A stretch of 64,000 nt of DNA from Veillonella rodentium (GCF_900187285.1 NZ_LT906470.1:557501-621500); one strand, 5' to 3'; shown: positions 9,214 to 18,634, counted from the stretch's first letter. Notes: generated by a model not told the origin, from the sequence alone. Translations and numbers: made by a program.

Positions 9214-10047
9214 TTACAATTTTATTAATTCCGGTAAGACGAGTTCGAATGCCACACCATGTTTCATTGATTTTACATTATCCACGGTAGCCTGAATCGC
9301 TTTCGTTGTAAAATTCATAGCCAGCTCTGCCGCATCGTACGGTGAATATCCCTTCATGACGGCACCGGATAATACGGCGGTGAAAATATCTCCGGTTCCG
9401 GTTGCTTTTACAGGTACCAGCGGGATAGAATAGGTTTGTAAGTTGTCTGTAATGCCGTCGTATACGGCGACGGTGGCGTGCGTTTCGGATGGCACACTGG
9501 TCATGATGACCATGTCCGGGCCCATCTGATGTAATTGCTTGCAGCGGTGTCGCAATTCATCTTCGCTGATAGGGTGTGTTGAATACGGTATATCCAATAA
9601 AAAGCAGGCCTCCGTATAGTTCGGCTTGACGATATGCGCTTTAGATACGAGGTGGCGCATGGCAACAACCATGTCCGATGTATAGATGGAGTAAAGTCGT
9701 CCGTCATCGGCCATAGCCGGATCGACGATAATCATTTGGTTAGTATTGCCAAAACGATTGATGGCCTCCTCTACGAGGTGAATCTGCTCGGGAGATGCCA
9801 AAAAGCCGCTGACGATAGCGTGAAAATCGATGTTATTCTTTTCCCAGCAATCCATAAAATCGCGCATGTGATCGGAGAGGTCTACGAATTCATAGTGCGG
9901 ATATTCTAAGTGATTGCTCAATACAGCTGTAGCCAGCGGAACCGCCTGACATCGCATGGCGCTGATGATAGGAATCATAACCGTAAGGGCGCAGCGACCG
10001 ATGGAGCTCATATCCTGTATGGTTAATATTCGCGGTACTGTATTCAT
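9214..10047 (-). CDS. pdxK: Pyridoxamine/pyridoxal kinase, PfkB family
   Basis: This ribokinase-fold enzyme would phosphorylate B6 vitamers to replenish pyridoxal phosphate in the cytoplasm. It opens with ILTIQDMSSIGRCALT, typical of the Firmicute pyridoxamine kinase group. It ends with the PfkB catalytic box GTGDIFTAVLSGAVMKG (near 223-239), where the aspartate is the base. At 277 residues it has the family length. The start at 10047 is taken because GGAGGTG lies just upstream; an in-frame TTG at 10059 would overlap that site. PdxK and PdxY cannot be separated by eye. Confidence 0.85.
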   Translation of the reverse strand: MNTVPRILTIQDMSSIGRCALTVMIPIISAMRCQAVPLATAVLSNHLEYPHYEFVDLSDHMRDFMDCWEKNNIDFHAIVSGFLASPEQIHLVEEAINRFGNTNQMIIVDPAMADDGRLYSIYTSDMVVAMRHLVSKAHIVKPNYTEACFLLDIPYSTHPISEDELRHRCKQLHQMGPDMVIMTSVPSETHATVAVYDGITDNLQTYSIPLVPVKATGTGDIFTAVLSGAVMKGYSPYDAAELAMNFTTKAIQATVDNVKSMKHGVAFELVLPELIKL

Positions 10048-10119
10048 AAACACCTCCAATAGATTATATCTTCTATTGTACGGTATAGCAGGCGTCCTGT
10101 AAATGTAATCATTAAATTC

Positions 10120-10148
10120 GTGAAAAATTTTTCACAATATAGTATAAT
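10120..10148 (+). promoter_or_regulatory. dpp operon promoter with overlapping palindrome
   Basis: GTGAAAAATTTTTCAC (10120-10135) is a perfect 16-bp palindrome. It overlaps a -35-like GTGAAA and precedes TATAAT (10143-10148) by 17 bases from that -35. A repressor bound there would block the promoter of the peptide operon that starts at 10182. The regulator is unknown. Confidence 0.5.
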
Positions 10149-10181
10149 AAAAAGATAAAATTTTCTATGGAGGATAGTTAA

Positions 10182-11114
10182 ATGACAAGGTATGTGTTTC
10201 GACGTCTAGGTGGCGCAATTATAATCTTGTGGGTTATTATTACCGTAACCTTTGCATTAATGCATGCAATACCGGGTGGACCTTTTACAACAGAGAAAAA
10301 ATTACCGCCTCAGGTAAAAGCAAGTATTGAAGCGAAGTATCATTTGGATGATCCGTTGTGGAAACAATATGGCGATTATCTGGGCAGTGTGGTTCAGGGT
10401 GATCTGGGACCGTCGTTTAAATATGAAGGCCGTAGTGTTAACGATATCATCAACGATGCATTTCCGGTTTCCGCACAACTCGGGTTGTTGGCGTTAGCCG
10501 TAGCCGTTGTAGGTGGAATTACGGCCGGAGCTATCAGTGCGATGCGACCAAATGGTATTGTAGATTATGTGATAACATTTGTATCTACCTTGGGTATTTC
10601 TGTACCTACCTTTATTATTGGAGCCGTGTTGGTATATGTGGTAGGCTTCGAATTGGGCTGGCTACCTGTCGCATTATGGCGTGGACCGTCCTATATGGTG
10701 TTGCCCGTACTTACCTTGGCGGCACAGCCGATGGCGTTTATTGCACGGTTAACCAGAAGCGGCTTGCTTGATGTGTATCAGCAGGAATATATCCGCACGG
10801 CACGTGCTAAGGGCCTGAGCCGTTGGACTATTTTGACGCGGCACGCTTTAGGCAATGCAATACTGCCTGTAATTACATATTTAGGACCTTTAGCGGCAGG
10901 ACTTTTGACCGGCAGCTTCATTGTGGAAACGATTTTTGCGATTCCCGGTTTGGGTCAATATTTTGTAACGTCTATTTATAATCGGGACTATACGGTTATT
11001 TTAGGTATAACGATTTTTTATAGTGCTCTCGTAGTAGCGCTTAATATTCTCGTGGATATGGTGTACCCATTGATCGATCCACGCGTGACGACAGGGGAGG
11101 ACAGAAATGAATAG
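10182..11114 (+). CDS. dppB: Peptide ABC transporter permease, DppB type
   Basis: Inner-membrane permease of an oligo/dipeptide importer, 310 residues with six membrane segments. The N-terminal RRLGGAIIILWVIITVTFALMH and the C-terminal EAA-loop region (IRTARAKGLSRWTILTRHALGNA, near 205-227) are diagnostic of the DppB/OppB family. A GGAGGATAG site precedes the ATG. It is the first gene of a six-gene run and overlaps the next gene by 8 bases. Dipeptide, oligopeptide and nickel-type systems share this permease, so substrate is uncertain. Confidence 0.9.
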   Translation: MTRYVFRRLGGAIIILWVIITVTFALMHAIPGGPFTTEKKLPPQVKASIEAKYHLDDPLWKQYGDYLGSVVQGDLGPSFKYEGRSVNDIINDAFPVSAQLGLLALAVAVVGGITAGAISAMRPNGIVDYVITFVSTLGISVPTFIIGAVLVYVVGFELGWLPVALWRGPSYMVLPVLTLAAQPMAFIARLTRSGLLDVYQQEYIRTARAKGLSRWTILTRHALGNAILPVITYLGPLAAGLLTGSFIVETIFAIPGLGQYFVTSIYNRDYTVILGITIFYSALVVALNILVDMVYPLIDPRVTTGEDRNE

Positions 11115-12006
11115 AGAAGAATTTTTTCCTATCGAACGCTCCCCGCAGGATGACAGTTCGACGTTTGTAAAACGTCCGGGTAAGTGGGAACGATTCAAGG
11201 TAAATCGATTAGCCGTTGTAGGTGCGTCCATTATTCTGGTGATGATTGTACTGGCGATTTTAGGACCTATTATCTCACCGTATACCTATGCGGATCAATC
11301 TTTATTGAATGCGAATCAGGAGCCGAGCTTTGAACATTGGTTCGGTACCGACACATTAGGCCGTGATATTTATACGCGTGTTATGTACGGCGCCCGTATT
11401 TCCTTGACTATCGGGTTTGTAGCGGCTTTTATCAATTTTGTTATCGGTGTAATGTATGGCGGTATCGCCGGTTATATGGGCGGCAAGGTGGACCGTATCA
11501 TGATGGCTATCGTAGATATCCTTTACGGTATTCCTCTTCTGCTATATGTTATTTTGCTGATGGTCGTACTGGGACCGGGCCTTATGTCTATTTTTCTGGC
11601 CTTGGGTATTGCTTATTGGCTAAATATGGCTCGTATCGTACGCAGTCAGATTTTGAAAGTAAAACGTGAGGAATATATCGTTGCTGCCGAGGCGATGGGA
11701 ATCCCGAAGAGACGTATTTTAATGCGTCATATTTTACCGAACTGTGTGGGGCCTATTATCATTACTTTGATGTTGGCTATTCCGGAAGCTATTTTTACGG
11801 AAGCATTTCTCAGCTTTATCGGACTTGGTGTAAATGCACCGATGGCAAGTTGGGGTGTGTTGGCATCCGAAGGCATCAGCAGTATGCGTTCTTACCCGTT
11901 TCAGTTGATATTTCCCGCTGTCGCAATCAGTATAACTATGCTTGGTTTTGTATTTCTCGGCGACGGTTTGCGCAATGTTTTAGATCCTAAGGAAGGAGAT
12001 AGATGA
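11107..12006 (+). CDS. dppC: Peptide ABC transporter permease, DppC type
   Basis: Second permease of the importer, 299 residues. It has a short cytoplasmic N-terminus, then the conserved HWFGTDTLGRDIYTRVMYGARISL block (near 78-101). The EAA loop VAAEAMGIPKRRILMRHILPN lies near 197-217. Length and order match DppC/OppC. It overlaps dppB by 8 bases and dppD by 4, so the subunits are translationally coupled. Confidence 0.92.
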   Translation: MNREEFFPIERSPQDDSSTFVKRPGKWERFKVNRLAVVGASIILVMIVLAILGPIISPYTYADQSLLNANQEPSFEHWFGTDTLGRDIYTRVMYGARISLTIGFVAAFINFVIGVMYGGIAGYMGGKVDRIMMAIVDILYGIPLLLYVILLMVVLGPGLMSIFLALGIAYWLNMARIVRSQILKVKREEYIVAAEAMGIPKRRILMRHILPNCVGPIIITLMLAIPEAIFTEAFLSFIGLGVNAPMASWGVLASEGISSMRSYPFQLIFPAVAISITMLGFVFLGDGLRNVLDPKEGDR

Positions 12007-12986
12007 TGAACAACCAGATCATTGATGTTCGCAATGTGTCTATTACGATTGATACCTTCCAAGGTCCGTTGCGGGTGATTCGAAATCAAGATCTCACCTT
12101 GAAAGCCGGAGAAATCTTAGGTATTGTTGGTGAGTCCGGATGCGGTAAATCTGTGCTCGTTAATTCGTTAATGGGTCTATTACCGAGCGGGAAAACGAGG
12201 ATTAAGGCCGATTCATTTGTAATCGATGGTCATGATTGCTTAGCGTATGATGAGGATGACTGGAATGAATTGCGAGGTACCACGGTAGCCATGGTGTTCC
12301 AGGATCCTATGACCTCCTTAAACCCGATTTTGACGATTGGTGAACAGTTGTATGAAGTCATCGAACGCAGTAATGCTTATGGTGATGATTACGATGAAAA
12401 GGCGATAGCTATTGATTTGTTAATGAAGATGGGCTTGTCTACACCGGAAAAGCGTTTATCGCAATATCCCCATGAGTTGAGTGGCGGTATGCGTCAGAGG
12501 GTATGTATCGCCATGGCTGTGGCGGGGCGACCGAAGATTCTCATCTGCGATGAGCCGACGACGGCACTTGATGTGACTACAGAGGCTCAGATTTTACGCC
12601 TTATGCAGACCTTAGCCGTTGAGGCAGGCATTGGGATTATTTTTATCTCTCATAATTTACGTGTTATTGCTCAGCTTTGTGATCGTGTTATGGTTCTATA
12701 TGCCGGTAAATGCGTAGAGTCTGCGACCGTTGACGGAATATTTAATGATCCGAGACATCCTTATACAATCGGTCTGCTGTTGGCATTGCCGCAAGGGAAA
12801 TGGCATGGTGAACTGAAAGCCTTAGAAGGTCAGCCGCCGGATTTATTTAATCTGCCTAGAGGCTGTTCTTTTAATCCTCGGTGTAAATGGGCTATGCGCA
12901 TTTGCGGCAAGCGTATCCCGATGGATGTGGATGTCGCTGAAAATCATCAATTTGCATGTTGGTTATCTAAGTTGGAGGGACTCTAA
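12003..12986 (+). CDS. dppD: Peptide ABC transporter ATPase, DppD type
   Basis: Cytoplasmic ATPase, 327 residues. Walker A GESGCGKS is near 46, Q-loop MVFQDPMTSLNP near 100, signature LSGGMRQR near 160, and Walker B ILICDEPTTALD near 180. The C-terminal oligopeptide-ABC extension contains the paired cysteines of GCSFNPRCKWAMRICGK, which in this family can hold an iron-sulfur cluster. Two adjacent ATGs exist (12003 and 12006); AAGGAG is better spaced for the second. Confidence 0.93.
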   Translation: MMNNQIIDVRNVSITIDTFQGPLRVIRNQDLTLKAGEILGIVGESGCGKSVLVNSLMGLLPSGKTRIKADSFVIDGHDCLAYDEDDWNELRGTTVAMVFQDPMTSLNPILTIGEQLYEVIERSNAYGDDYDEKAIAIDLLMKMGLSTPEKRLSQYPHELSGGMRQRVCIAMAVAGRPKILICDEPTTALDVTTEAQILRLMQTLAVEAGIGIIFISHNLRVIAQLCDRVMVLYAGKCVESATVDGIFNDPRHPYTIGLLLALPQGKWHGELKALEGQPPDLFNLPRGCSFNPRCKWAMRICGKRIPMDVDVAENHQFACWLSKLEGL

Positions 12987-13933
12987 TGGGATATGTATGG
13001 GAGACAGAAAATCTCGTTAAAGAGTTTACTCTGTCAGGCGGCTTATTTAAGCCGAAACAAACGGTGCATGCTTTACAAGGGGTTAGCCTGTATCAATCGG
13101 AAGGGGAAACACTCGGTATTGTTGGGGAATCCGGTTGCGGCAAGTCCACTTTCGGCTACACCCTGATGGGGTTACATGAGGCTACGTCCGGTTCCATTTA
13201 TATGAACGGACAGGAAATTGATCCTTATAGAAATCGGGATGCAGTTCATCCTGTGATGCAGATGGTTTTTCAAAATCCTTACGCATCGCTCAATCCAAGG
13301 CTTACCGTTAATACGATTTTAGAAGAGCCTTTGGAGCTGGATACGAAATACACCGCTCGGGATCGTGTCATTCGTGTAAAAGAAGTGTTGGAGCAAGTAG
13401 GTCTTACGATGGCTTTCGGGGAACGCTATGCTCATGAATTATCCGGCGGTCAACGTCAACGTATCGGTATTGCGCGTGCTTTGATTATGGAACCGCAATG
13501 TATTATCTGCGATGAGCCGCTTTCGGCATTAGATGTATCGATTCAGGTACAGATTATGACATTATTGGAGCGTTTGCAGGCATTAAACGGGATATCGTAC
13601 CTTTTCATTTCTCATGATTTGAGTATGGTGCGTTACATCAGCCATCGGATGGTGGTTATGTATATGGGGTCCGTTATGGAAGAGGGACCGGCTCTTGATT
13701 TGTATGAATTCCCACAACATCCATATACTCGTGCGTTAACGGCACTGAACGGACCGGTTATCCCTCATGCGCCGATAGGGACACCGCTTAGAGGGGAACC
13801 GCCAAATCCACTAAATCCGCCGACAGGATGCTTATTCAGCGGACGTTGTCCGGAAGCGGAACAAAGGTGTTATACAGAGCGACCACCGCTCAGGGAATGG
13901 GCTGATCGTCGCATTGCGTGTTGGCATTTGTAA
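12986..13933 (+). CDS. dppF: Peptide ABC transporter ATPase, DppF type
   Basis: Second ATPase of the importer, 315 residues, starting on the last base of dppD. It has Walker A GESGCGKST near 48, MVFQNPYASLNPR near 92, LSGGQRQRIGIARAL near 152 and IICDEPLSALDVS near 173. The C-terminal cysteine segment (GCLFSGRCPEAEQRC) matches the DppF/OppF extension. With DppB, C, D and the binding protein at 14762 this gives a complete importer. Confidence 0.93.
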   Translation: MGYVWETENLVKEFTLSGGLFKPKQTVHALQGVSLYQSEGETLGIVGESGCGKSTFGYTLMGLHEATSGSIYMNGQEIDPYRNRDAVHPVMQMVFQNPYASLNPRLTVNTILEEPLELDTKYTARDRVIRVKEVLEQVGLTMAFGERYAHELSGGQRQRIGIARALIMEPQCIICDEPLSALDVSIQVQIMTLLERLQALNGISYLFISHDLSMVRYISHRMVVMYMGSVMEEGPALDLYEFPQHPYTRALTALNGPVIPHAPIGTPLRGEPPNPLNPPTGCLFSGRCPEAEQRCYTERPPLREWADRRIACWHL

Positions 13934-13946
13934 CGGGAGATTATAA

Positions 13947-14765
13947 ATGGGAAAACTAATTGTTGGCAAGTCTTTGGAGAATCGGCTCGATGCGTACATC
14001 AGAGAATTTGCACCTGCCGGAAACATATCCTATGTAGTTATGCAATTTAATGATGGCGAGGAACCGATTCTCATCGCTGCTAAGGGAGAACATACGGTAC
14101 ATAGCGGTGCGAGTATGATTAAGGTACTCATTATGGAATACGTTTTTTATTTGGCTCGTATAGATCAACTGAATCTGAATGATGCGGTTTCTCTTTCGCG
14201 TACACCTCGAGTTGAAGGCGGCGGAGCATTACAGGAGCTGACAGGTAAACATAGTTTTACATATTTGGAATTATGTCGGCTGATGATGGTGCTCAGTGAT
14301 AATTGGGCTACAAACCTTCTTATCATGACGCTCGGTATGGAGAATATCAACGCCCGTGCGGAACAGCTGGGGCTTGATGACTTGGAACTCAATCGCATGA
14401 TGATGGACTTCGAGGCATCTTCAGAGGGCCGGGAGAATCGGCTAACCGCTATGTCCTTAGCACGCTTGTACCATCACATTTTTGAACATAGAGACCGTGA
14501 TGCATACGGGCATGAAATGTGGAATATTTTGGGACGTCAACAATTTAGAGATATTCTGCCCTTTTATTGGGGCGAAGATGTATGCTTTCACCATAAAACG
14601 GGATCCCTTGATTGCGTAGAGCATGATGGAGGCGTACTGGAAACATTTAGCGGTCATTTTTGTTTTGTGCTGCTCATGAGCGGTATTGGAAATGTCCGTG
14701 CCAAAGAATTAGGTGCTCGAGTGGGGCGCAGTATGAAAGAATTTGTAGAGGAAGCATTGCCATGA
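13947..14765 (+). CDS. Class A beta-lactamase-fold serine hydrolase without signal peptide
   Basis: This 272-residue protein carries the penicillin-recognising fold motifs in order: SMIK with nucleophile S56 and K59, SDN at 117-119, and KTG at 217-219. A charged segment with several glutamates (EASSEGREN, near 155-165) stands where the omega loop should be. The N-terminus MGKLIVGKSLENR is hydrophilic, so there is no signal peptide and the protein should be cytoplasmic, unlike true beta-lactamases. It lies inside the peptide-import operon, 13 bp after dppF, and its stop overlaps the start of the binding protein. A role in cleaving imported peptides or muropeptides is plausible inference; resistance to beta-lactams is unlikely from this location. 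Confidence 0.75.
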   Translation: MGKLIVGKSLENRLDAYIREFAPAGNISYVVMQFNDGEEPILIAAKGEHTVHSGASMIKVLIMEYVFYLARIDQLNLNDAVSLSRTPRVEGGGALQELTGKHSFTYLELCRLMMVLSDNWATNLLIMTLGMENINARAEQLGLDDLELNRMMMDFEASSEGRENRLTAMSLARLYHHIFEHRDRDAYGHEMWNILGRQQFRDILPFYWGEDVCFHHKTGSLDCVEHDGGVLETFSGHFCFVLLMSGIGNVRAKELGARVGRSMKEFVEEALP

Positions 14766-16363
14766 TGGATAAACGCAATTTGTTAAAACTCATGGTTCTC
14801 GCTCTCGGTGTGAGTGTGATTCTATTTGTGTTTGGATACCCAAGAGGGGCTCAACATATAGATGAACATACAATCCGTTACGTTTTAGAGCAGGAACCGT
14901 CTACGCTAGACCCGGCGAAGTCGAACACATCTCCGGAGGCTACGGTACAATTACAATTATTTGATGGCCTTGTGCGCCTCAATGATGAAAGTGAGCCGGA
15001 ACCGGCGCTTGCGAAAAGCTGGGAAATTTCCGAAGATGGTTTGGAATATACATTCCATTTACGACCTGATTTGAAGTGGTCAAACGGTGAGCCGTTGACC
15101 GCCCGCGATTTTGAATACGCATGGAAGCGCGCCTTAAATCCTGATGTTCATGCGGATAATGCATATATGTTATATGTGCTGAAAAACGGCGAAGCCTATA
15201 ATAACGGTGATGCCGAGGCTGATGATGTAGGTGTTAAGGCTGTTGATGATGATACGCTTGTAGTTACACTGGAAAATCCGACGGCGTATTTCTTAAAATT
15301 GCTTGCATCTCACGGTTATTATCCGGTGAATAAAAAAGCGGTAGAGGCTCATGAAAACTGGGCATCCGAAGCGGAAACGCTGGTATCCAACGGACCGTAT
15401 CGCCTGCTTCGTTGGCATCATAACGGAGAAATGGATTTTGTAAAGAATCCGAACTATTGGGATGCCGATTCCGTTAAGACCGAGAATATGAACTGGCCTA
15501 TCAGCGAATCTCAAAGTACGAGGTTGACTCTTGTGGAAGGCGGCGAAGCCGATATGACCGTAGAACCGCCGGTGGCGGATCAACAGAGGCTGGAAGAGGC
15601 CGGGCTGTTACATATCGGGCCTATGTTAGGTAACTATTACTATGTGTTTAACGTGACCGCTGAACCGTTCACAGATCCTGAAGTGCGTAAAGCATTCTCC
15701 ATGGTTATCAACCGGGCTGATATCGTTAAAAATATTGTCAAGGGCGGTAAAGAAGCCGCATATGCGTTTGTGCCGTACGGTATGCTTGAAAGCAACGGCC
15801 GCGACGATTTCCGCGAAGCCGGCAGCTATCTCGTGTATGAAGATGTGGAACAGGCAAAGGAAATTCTGAGAAATGCAGGCTATGGGAAAAATCGTCCATT
15901 GCCGCCGATTACGATATTGTACAACACCAGCGAGCTGCATAAATCTATTGCAGAAGCTATTCAAGCGGCCTGGACCGAAGCTTTCGGTGCAGATGTGCGT
16001 TTGCAGAACCAGGAAACAAAGGTATTCCTCGCTGATAGGGAGGCGGGTAAATACCAGGTGGCTCGTGCTTCCTGGGTAGCGGACTACAGTGACCCTCAAA
16101 ACTTCCTGGAGGTGTTCTCCGCAGAGGATAATGACGGTCAATATCATAGCGAAGAATACAATGACCTTATCGCACGTATCCGTGTGACCCCTAATGGACC
16201 GGAGCGTGATGCGCTCATGCATGAAGCGGAAAAGATGATTTTTGATGAATCCCTTGTTATGCCGTTGTATTTTACAACTCAGCCATATGTAACGAACGGA
16301 ACGATTCAAGATTATTTCTGGACCACATTAGGTCTTGTTGACTTTAAAAAAGCATACAAATAA
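14762..16363 (+). CDS. dppA: Peptide-binding protein, solute-binding family 5
   Basis: Periplasmic binding component, about 534 residues. An N-terminal hydrophobic segment (near 8-22) acts as signal or anchor. The family 5 opening follows: RYVLEQEPSTLDPAKS and ATVQLQLFDGLVRLNDESEPEPALAKSWEISEDGLEYTFHLR. No lipobox cysteine is present, so it is probably soluble in the periplasm or held by an uncleaved anchor. That fits a diderm cell. The ATG at 14762 overlaps the previous stop (ATGA). A terminator follows at 16373. Peptide length preference cannot be read from the sequence. Confidence 0.9.
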   Translation: MMDKRNLLKLMVLALGVSVILFVFGYPRGAQHIDEHTIRYVLEQEPSTLDPAKSNTSPEATVQLQLFDGLVRLNDESEPEPALAKSWEISEDGLEYTFHLRPDLKWSNGEPLTARDFEYAWKRALNPDVHADNAYMLYVLKNGEAYNNGDAEADDVGVKAVDDDTLVVTLENPTAYFLKLLASHGYYPVNKKAVEAHENWASEAETLVSNGPYRLLRWHHNGEMDFVKNPNYWDADSVKTENMNWPISESQSTRLTLVEGGEADMTVEPPVADQQRLEEAGLLHIGPMLGNYYYVFNVTAEPFTDPEVRKAFSMVINRADIVKNIVKGGKEAAYAFVPYGMLESNGRDDFREAGSYLVYEDVEQAKEILRNAGYGKNRPLPPITILYNTSELHKSIAEAIQAAWTEAFGADVRLQNQETKVFLADREAGKYQVARASWVADYSDPQNFLEVFSAEDNDGQYHSEEYNDLIARIRVTPNGPERDALMHEAEKMIFDESLVMPLYFTTQPYVTNGTIQDYFWTTLGLVDFKKAYK

Positions 16364-16372
16364 GATACACTT

Positions 16373-16401
16373 AAGACGTACACATTGTGTACGTCTTTTT
16401 G
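16373..16401 (+). terminator. intrinsic terminator of the dpp operon
   Basis: An 11-bp perfect stem (16373-16383 with 16387-16397), 3-base loop, and a run of Ts directly after the dppA stop codon. Confidence 0.85.
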
Positions 16402-16456
16402 TATGTTTGCTTTCCAGTATGAACGTTAGAAAAGTTTAGATAAATTGTGAGGCATT

Positions 16457-17395
16457 ATGGAGTGGAAATATCCGAAACGGTTGGCACCGGGTATGACAAT
16501 CGGTTGTATAGCACCCGCCAGCAGCAGCGATGAGTCATTAGAAATGATACAGCAGATATGTAGAGCGAAAGGGTATGATATTATATTCGGTGAATCCTGT
16601 CGCAGCAAGGGATTATATGGCGGATCGGCAGAGAAACAAGCCGAAGAATTTCAATGGATGATGACAGATGGCCCTTGTGATGCGGTCTTGGCATTGCGCG
16701 GAGGCTACGGCACGATGCGATATCTTGATAAAATTGATTACGATGCTGTTCGAGAGTATAAGAAGCCTTTTATCGGATATAGTGACTGTACAGCTCTTCA
16801 TATGGCGATTAATCGATACAGTCGTCTCGTAACCTATCACGGTCCGATGGGTGTCGATTTTAAACCGGAAAGACATGATGACATTGATGCTCTTTTTTCA
16901 GCGGTGGAAGGTAAATTGCAGGTAATTGAACCGTTACCGGAGCCGCCCCGTGGTGCCATCGGAACCGAATTAGGTGACGGTATCTTGCGTGGCGGTAACA
17001 TGACAATGTTATCCATGCTTTGCGGTACTCCGTATTTTTTTGAGGATGACAGTGTTGAGGATACGATTCTTTTCATCGAAGATATAGGGGAAGCGCCGTA
17101 TAAATTAGATCGTATGTTGCAACAATGGCGTCTATCCGGATTGTTGAATCGCATCAAAGGTCTTATGGTCGGTACTTTCACGGATTGTGATGGCGATGAG
17201 GGCGAACGGGAGTATGATATAGGGTATGAAGCATTGCGATATATGGAGGAAAACCGCAAGTCGTCTTTGCCGGATCCCTTTGTTTGTTATGTTCCGACCG
17301 GACACGGTACACCTCATCAGACATTGCCGTTAGGGGCACATGTTCATTTCAGATATATTTCAAACACAATCGTGTTATCGCCGTATACATCCTAA
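16457..17395 (+). CDS. LD-carboxypeptidase, S66 family
   Basis: This 312-residue protein matches the LdcA/MccF group: an N-terminal APASSSDE motif, LALRGGYGTMRYLD near 82, and the nucleophile elbow GYSDCTALH near 112-120. A conserved IEDIGEAPYKLDRML block and the late histidine in VPTGHGTP complete the Ser-Glu-His triad. LdcA removes the terminal D-alanine from murein tetrapeptides during recycling, while MccF cleaves microcin C-type adducts. Placement after the peptide importer suits murein-peptide recycling. It has no signal peptide, as expected for a cytoplasmic enzyme. Confidence 0.88.
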   Translation: MEWKYPKRLAPGMTIGCIAPASSSDESLEMIQQICRAKGYDIIFGESCRSKGLYGGSAEKQAEEFQWMMTDGPCDAVLALRGGYGTMRYLDKIDYDAVREYKKPFIGYSDCTALHMAINRYSRLVTYHGPMGVDFKPERHDDIDALFSAVEGKLQVIEPLPEPPRGAIGTELGDGILRGGNMTMLSMLCGTPYFFEDDSVEDTILFIEDIGEAPYKLDRMLQQWRLSGLLNRIKGLMVGTFTDCDGDEGEREYDIGYEALRYMEENRKSSLPDPFVCYVPTGHGTPHQTLPLGAHVHFRYISNTIVLSPYTS

Positions 17396-17410
17396 TAAGA
17401 AAGAGAAACT

Positions 17411-18556
17411 ATGACATTACAGGAACGTGAAGCACAGGCTTGTGCTATTATTGACAATCTGCAGGATGAGTTAAAGGCAATTTCTCTATTTCTGCATGAT
17501 AATCCCGAGTTGGGGCAGGCGGAATTTAAAGCGCTGGAGAAAATCAGTCAGTACATGACGGATAAAGGATTCATTACACAAGTCGGATTAACCGGACGGC
17601 CTGAACTGCGCACAGCAATGCGCAGCGATAAGAATATAGAACGGAATCATAAAATGGCTTTTCTCGGCGAATATGATGCATTGCCCGAGTTAGGTCATGG
17701 GTGCGGACATAATTTAATCGCAATCATGAGCATGGGCGCGGCTATAGCCTTTAGTCAAACTTGTGATGAACGGTGGGGCACAACCTTCTTCGGCTGTCCT
17801 GCCGAAGAAACTATCGGCGGTAAGGTATTTATGGCGGAGGAGCACCTCTTTGATGGATATGAGGGGGCACTTATCATTCATCCGGGTGGTGAAAATGAGG
17901 TTGGCGGTACATCGTTGGCGACGCATCCTCTGGAGGTGACCTTTTACGGCCGTTCTTGTCATATTGCATCCCTTACAGATTCCGGTGTCAATGCGCTCGA
18001 CTGCGCCGTTGATTTATATCAATCGATAAAACGTATGAAAGCGGAGCAATTTCCTAAAGGTGTTATTGTAGGTATCATTTTCACGGAGGCCGGAGCAGCC
18101 CCTAATGTGGTGACCGATACGGCAACGTTGCGCATGACGGTGCGTGGTAGAACTGTGGATGATCTGGAACATATTATTTTACCGGCTATTAAAGCTGAGG
18201 CGAAGGAGATTGCAGAACATTATGGTGCTCGTGTGGAGATGCATCATTATGAGCCTCTCTTTAAGGATATGCGACAGGATAAGATGTTACTGGAGCTGTT
18301 TGATGAGGTTATGACTGAGTTCGGAGAACGGCCGAGGAGACTGCCCGATGACGAGGCTGACGGCAGTACTGATGTAGGAAATGTGTCTTATGAGGTCCCG
18401 ACAGCACAGCCGACATTGCAAATAGGTTTGGGGCTGGAGGCGCATACACCGGAGTTCACCTGTGCATCGGGGTCTGAGTATGGGCTCGATCAGGCGATTA
18501 AAGGCGCAAAAATCATGGCAGTCGTCGCATTGCGATATGCGATGTCCAAATTTTGA
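17411..18556 (+). CDS. M20-family metallohydrolase (AbgB/amidohydrolase type)
   Basis: This 381-residue cytoplasmic enzyme has the M20D landmarks HDNPELGQAEFKA near 30, GHGCGHN near 96-102 (metal-binding Cys/His), CPAEETIGGKV near 131, the dimerisation-domain histidine in SCHIAS, and a C-terminal EAHTPEF. Relatives hydrolyse N-acyl amino acids, p-aminobenzoyl-glutamate or indole-acetyl amino acids. It follows the LD-carboxypeptidase by 15 bp and is probably co-transcribed, so it may trim imported or recycled peptides. A link to the folate genes 1.7 kb downstream, through p-aminobenzoyl-glutamate, is possible but speculative. Confidence 0.85.
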   Translation: MTLQEREAQACAIIDNLQDELKAISLFLHDNPELGQAEFKALEKISQYMTDKGFITQVGLTGRPELRTAMRSDKNIERNHKMAFLGEYDALPELGHGCGHNLIAIMSMGAAIAFSQTCDERWGTTFFGCPAEETIGGKVFMAEEHLFDGYEGALIIHPGGENEVGGTSLATHPLEVTFYGRSCHIASLTDSGVNALDCAVDLYQSIKRMKAEQFPKGVIVGIIFTEAGAAPNVVTDTATLRMTVRGRTVDDLEHIILPAIKAEAKEIAEHYGARVEMHHYEPLFKDMRQDKMLLELFDEVMTEFGERPRRLPDDEADGSTDVGNVSYEVPTAQPTLQIGLGLEAHTPEFTCASGSEYGLDQAIKGAKIMAVVALRYAMSKF

Positions 18557-18582
18557 CATAATGTATACAATCAAGGTACAAT
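18553..18582 (+). promoter_or_regulatory. promoter of the ABC-F/folate unit
   Basis: TTGACA (18553-18558), 18 bases, TACAAT (18577-18582). It overlaps the stop codon of the M20 gene and would start a leader of about 60 nt before the ABC-F gene. Confidence 0.65.
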
Positions 18583-18605
18583 AGATACGATAATTAGTAC
18601 GAAAC

Positions 18606-18634
18606 AAGCCGTCTTATGTAAGGCGGCTTTTATT
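18606..18634 (+). terminator. terminator or attenuator in the ABC-F leader
   Basis: A 10-bp stem with one G-U pair (18606-18615 with 18620-18629) followed by TTTATT. It lies between the promoter at 18553 and the ABC-F start at 18650. It either ends the upstream M20 transcript or acts as an attenuator in the ABC-F leader. Confidence 0.65.

Noticed and set aside
15626-16309. 227-codon minus-strand open frame inside the binding-protein gene
   Set aside because: It is antisense to a clear family 5 binding protein and its translation has no recognisable domain.
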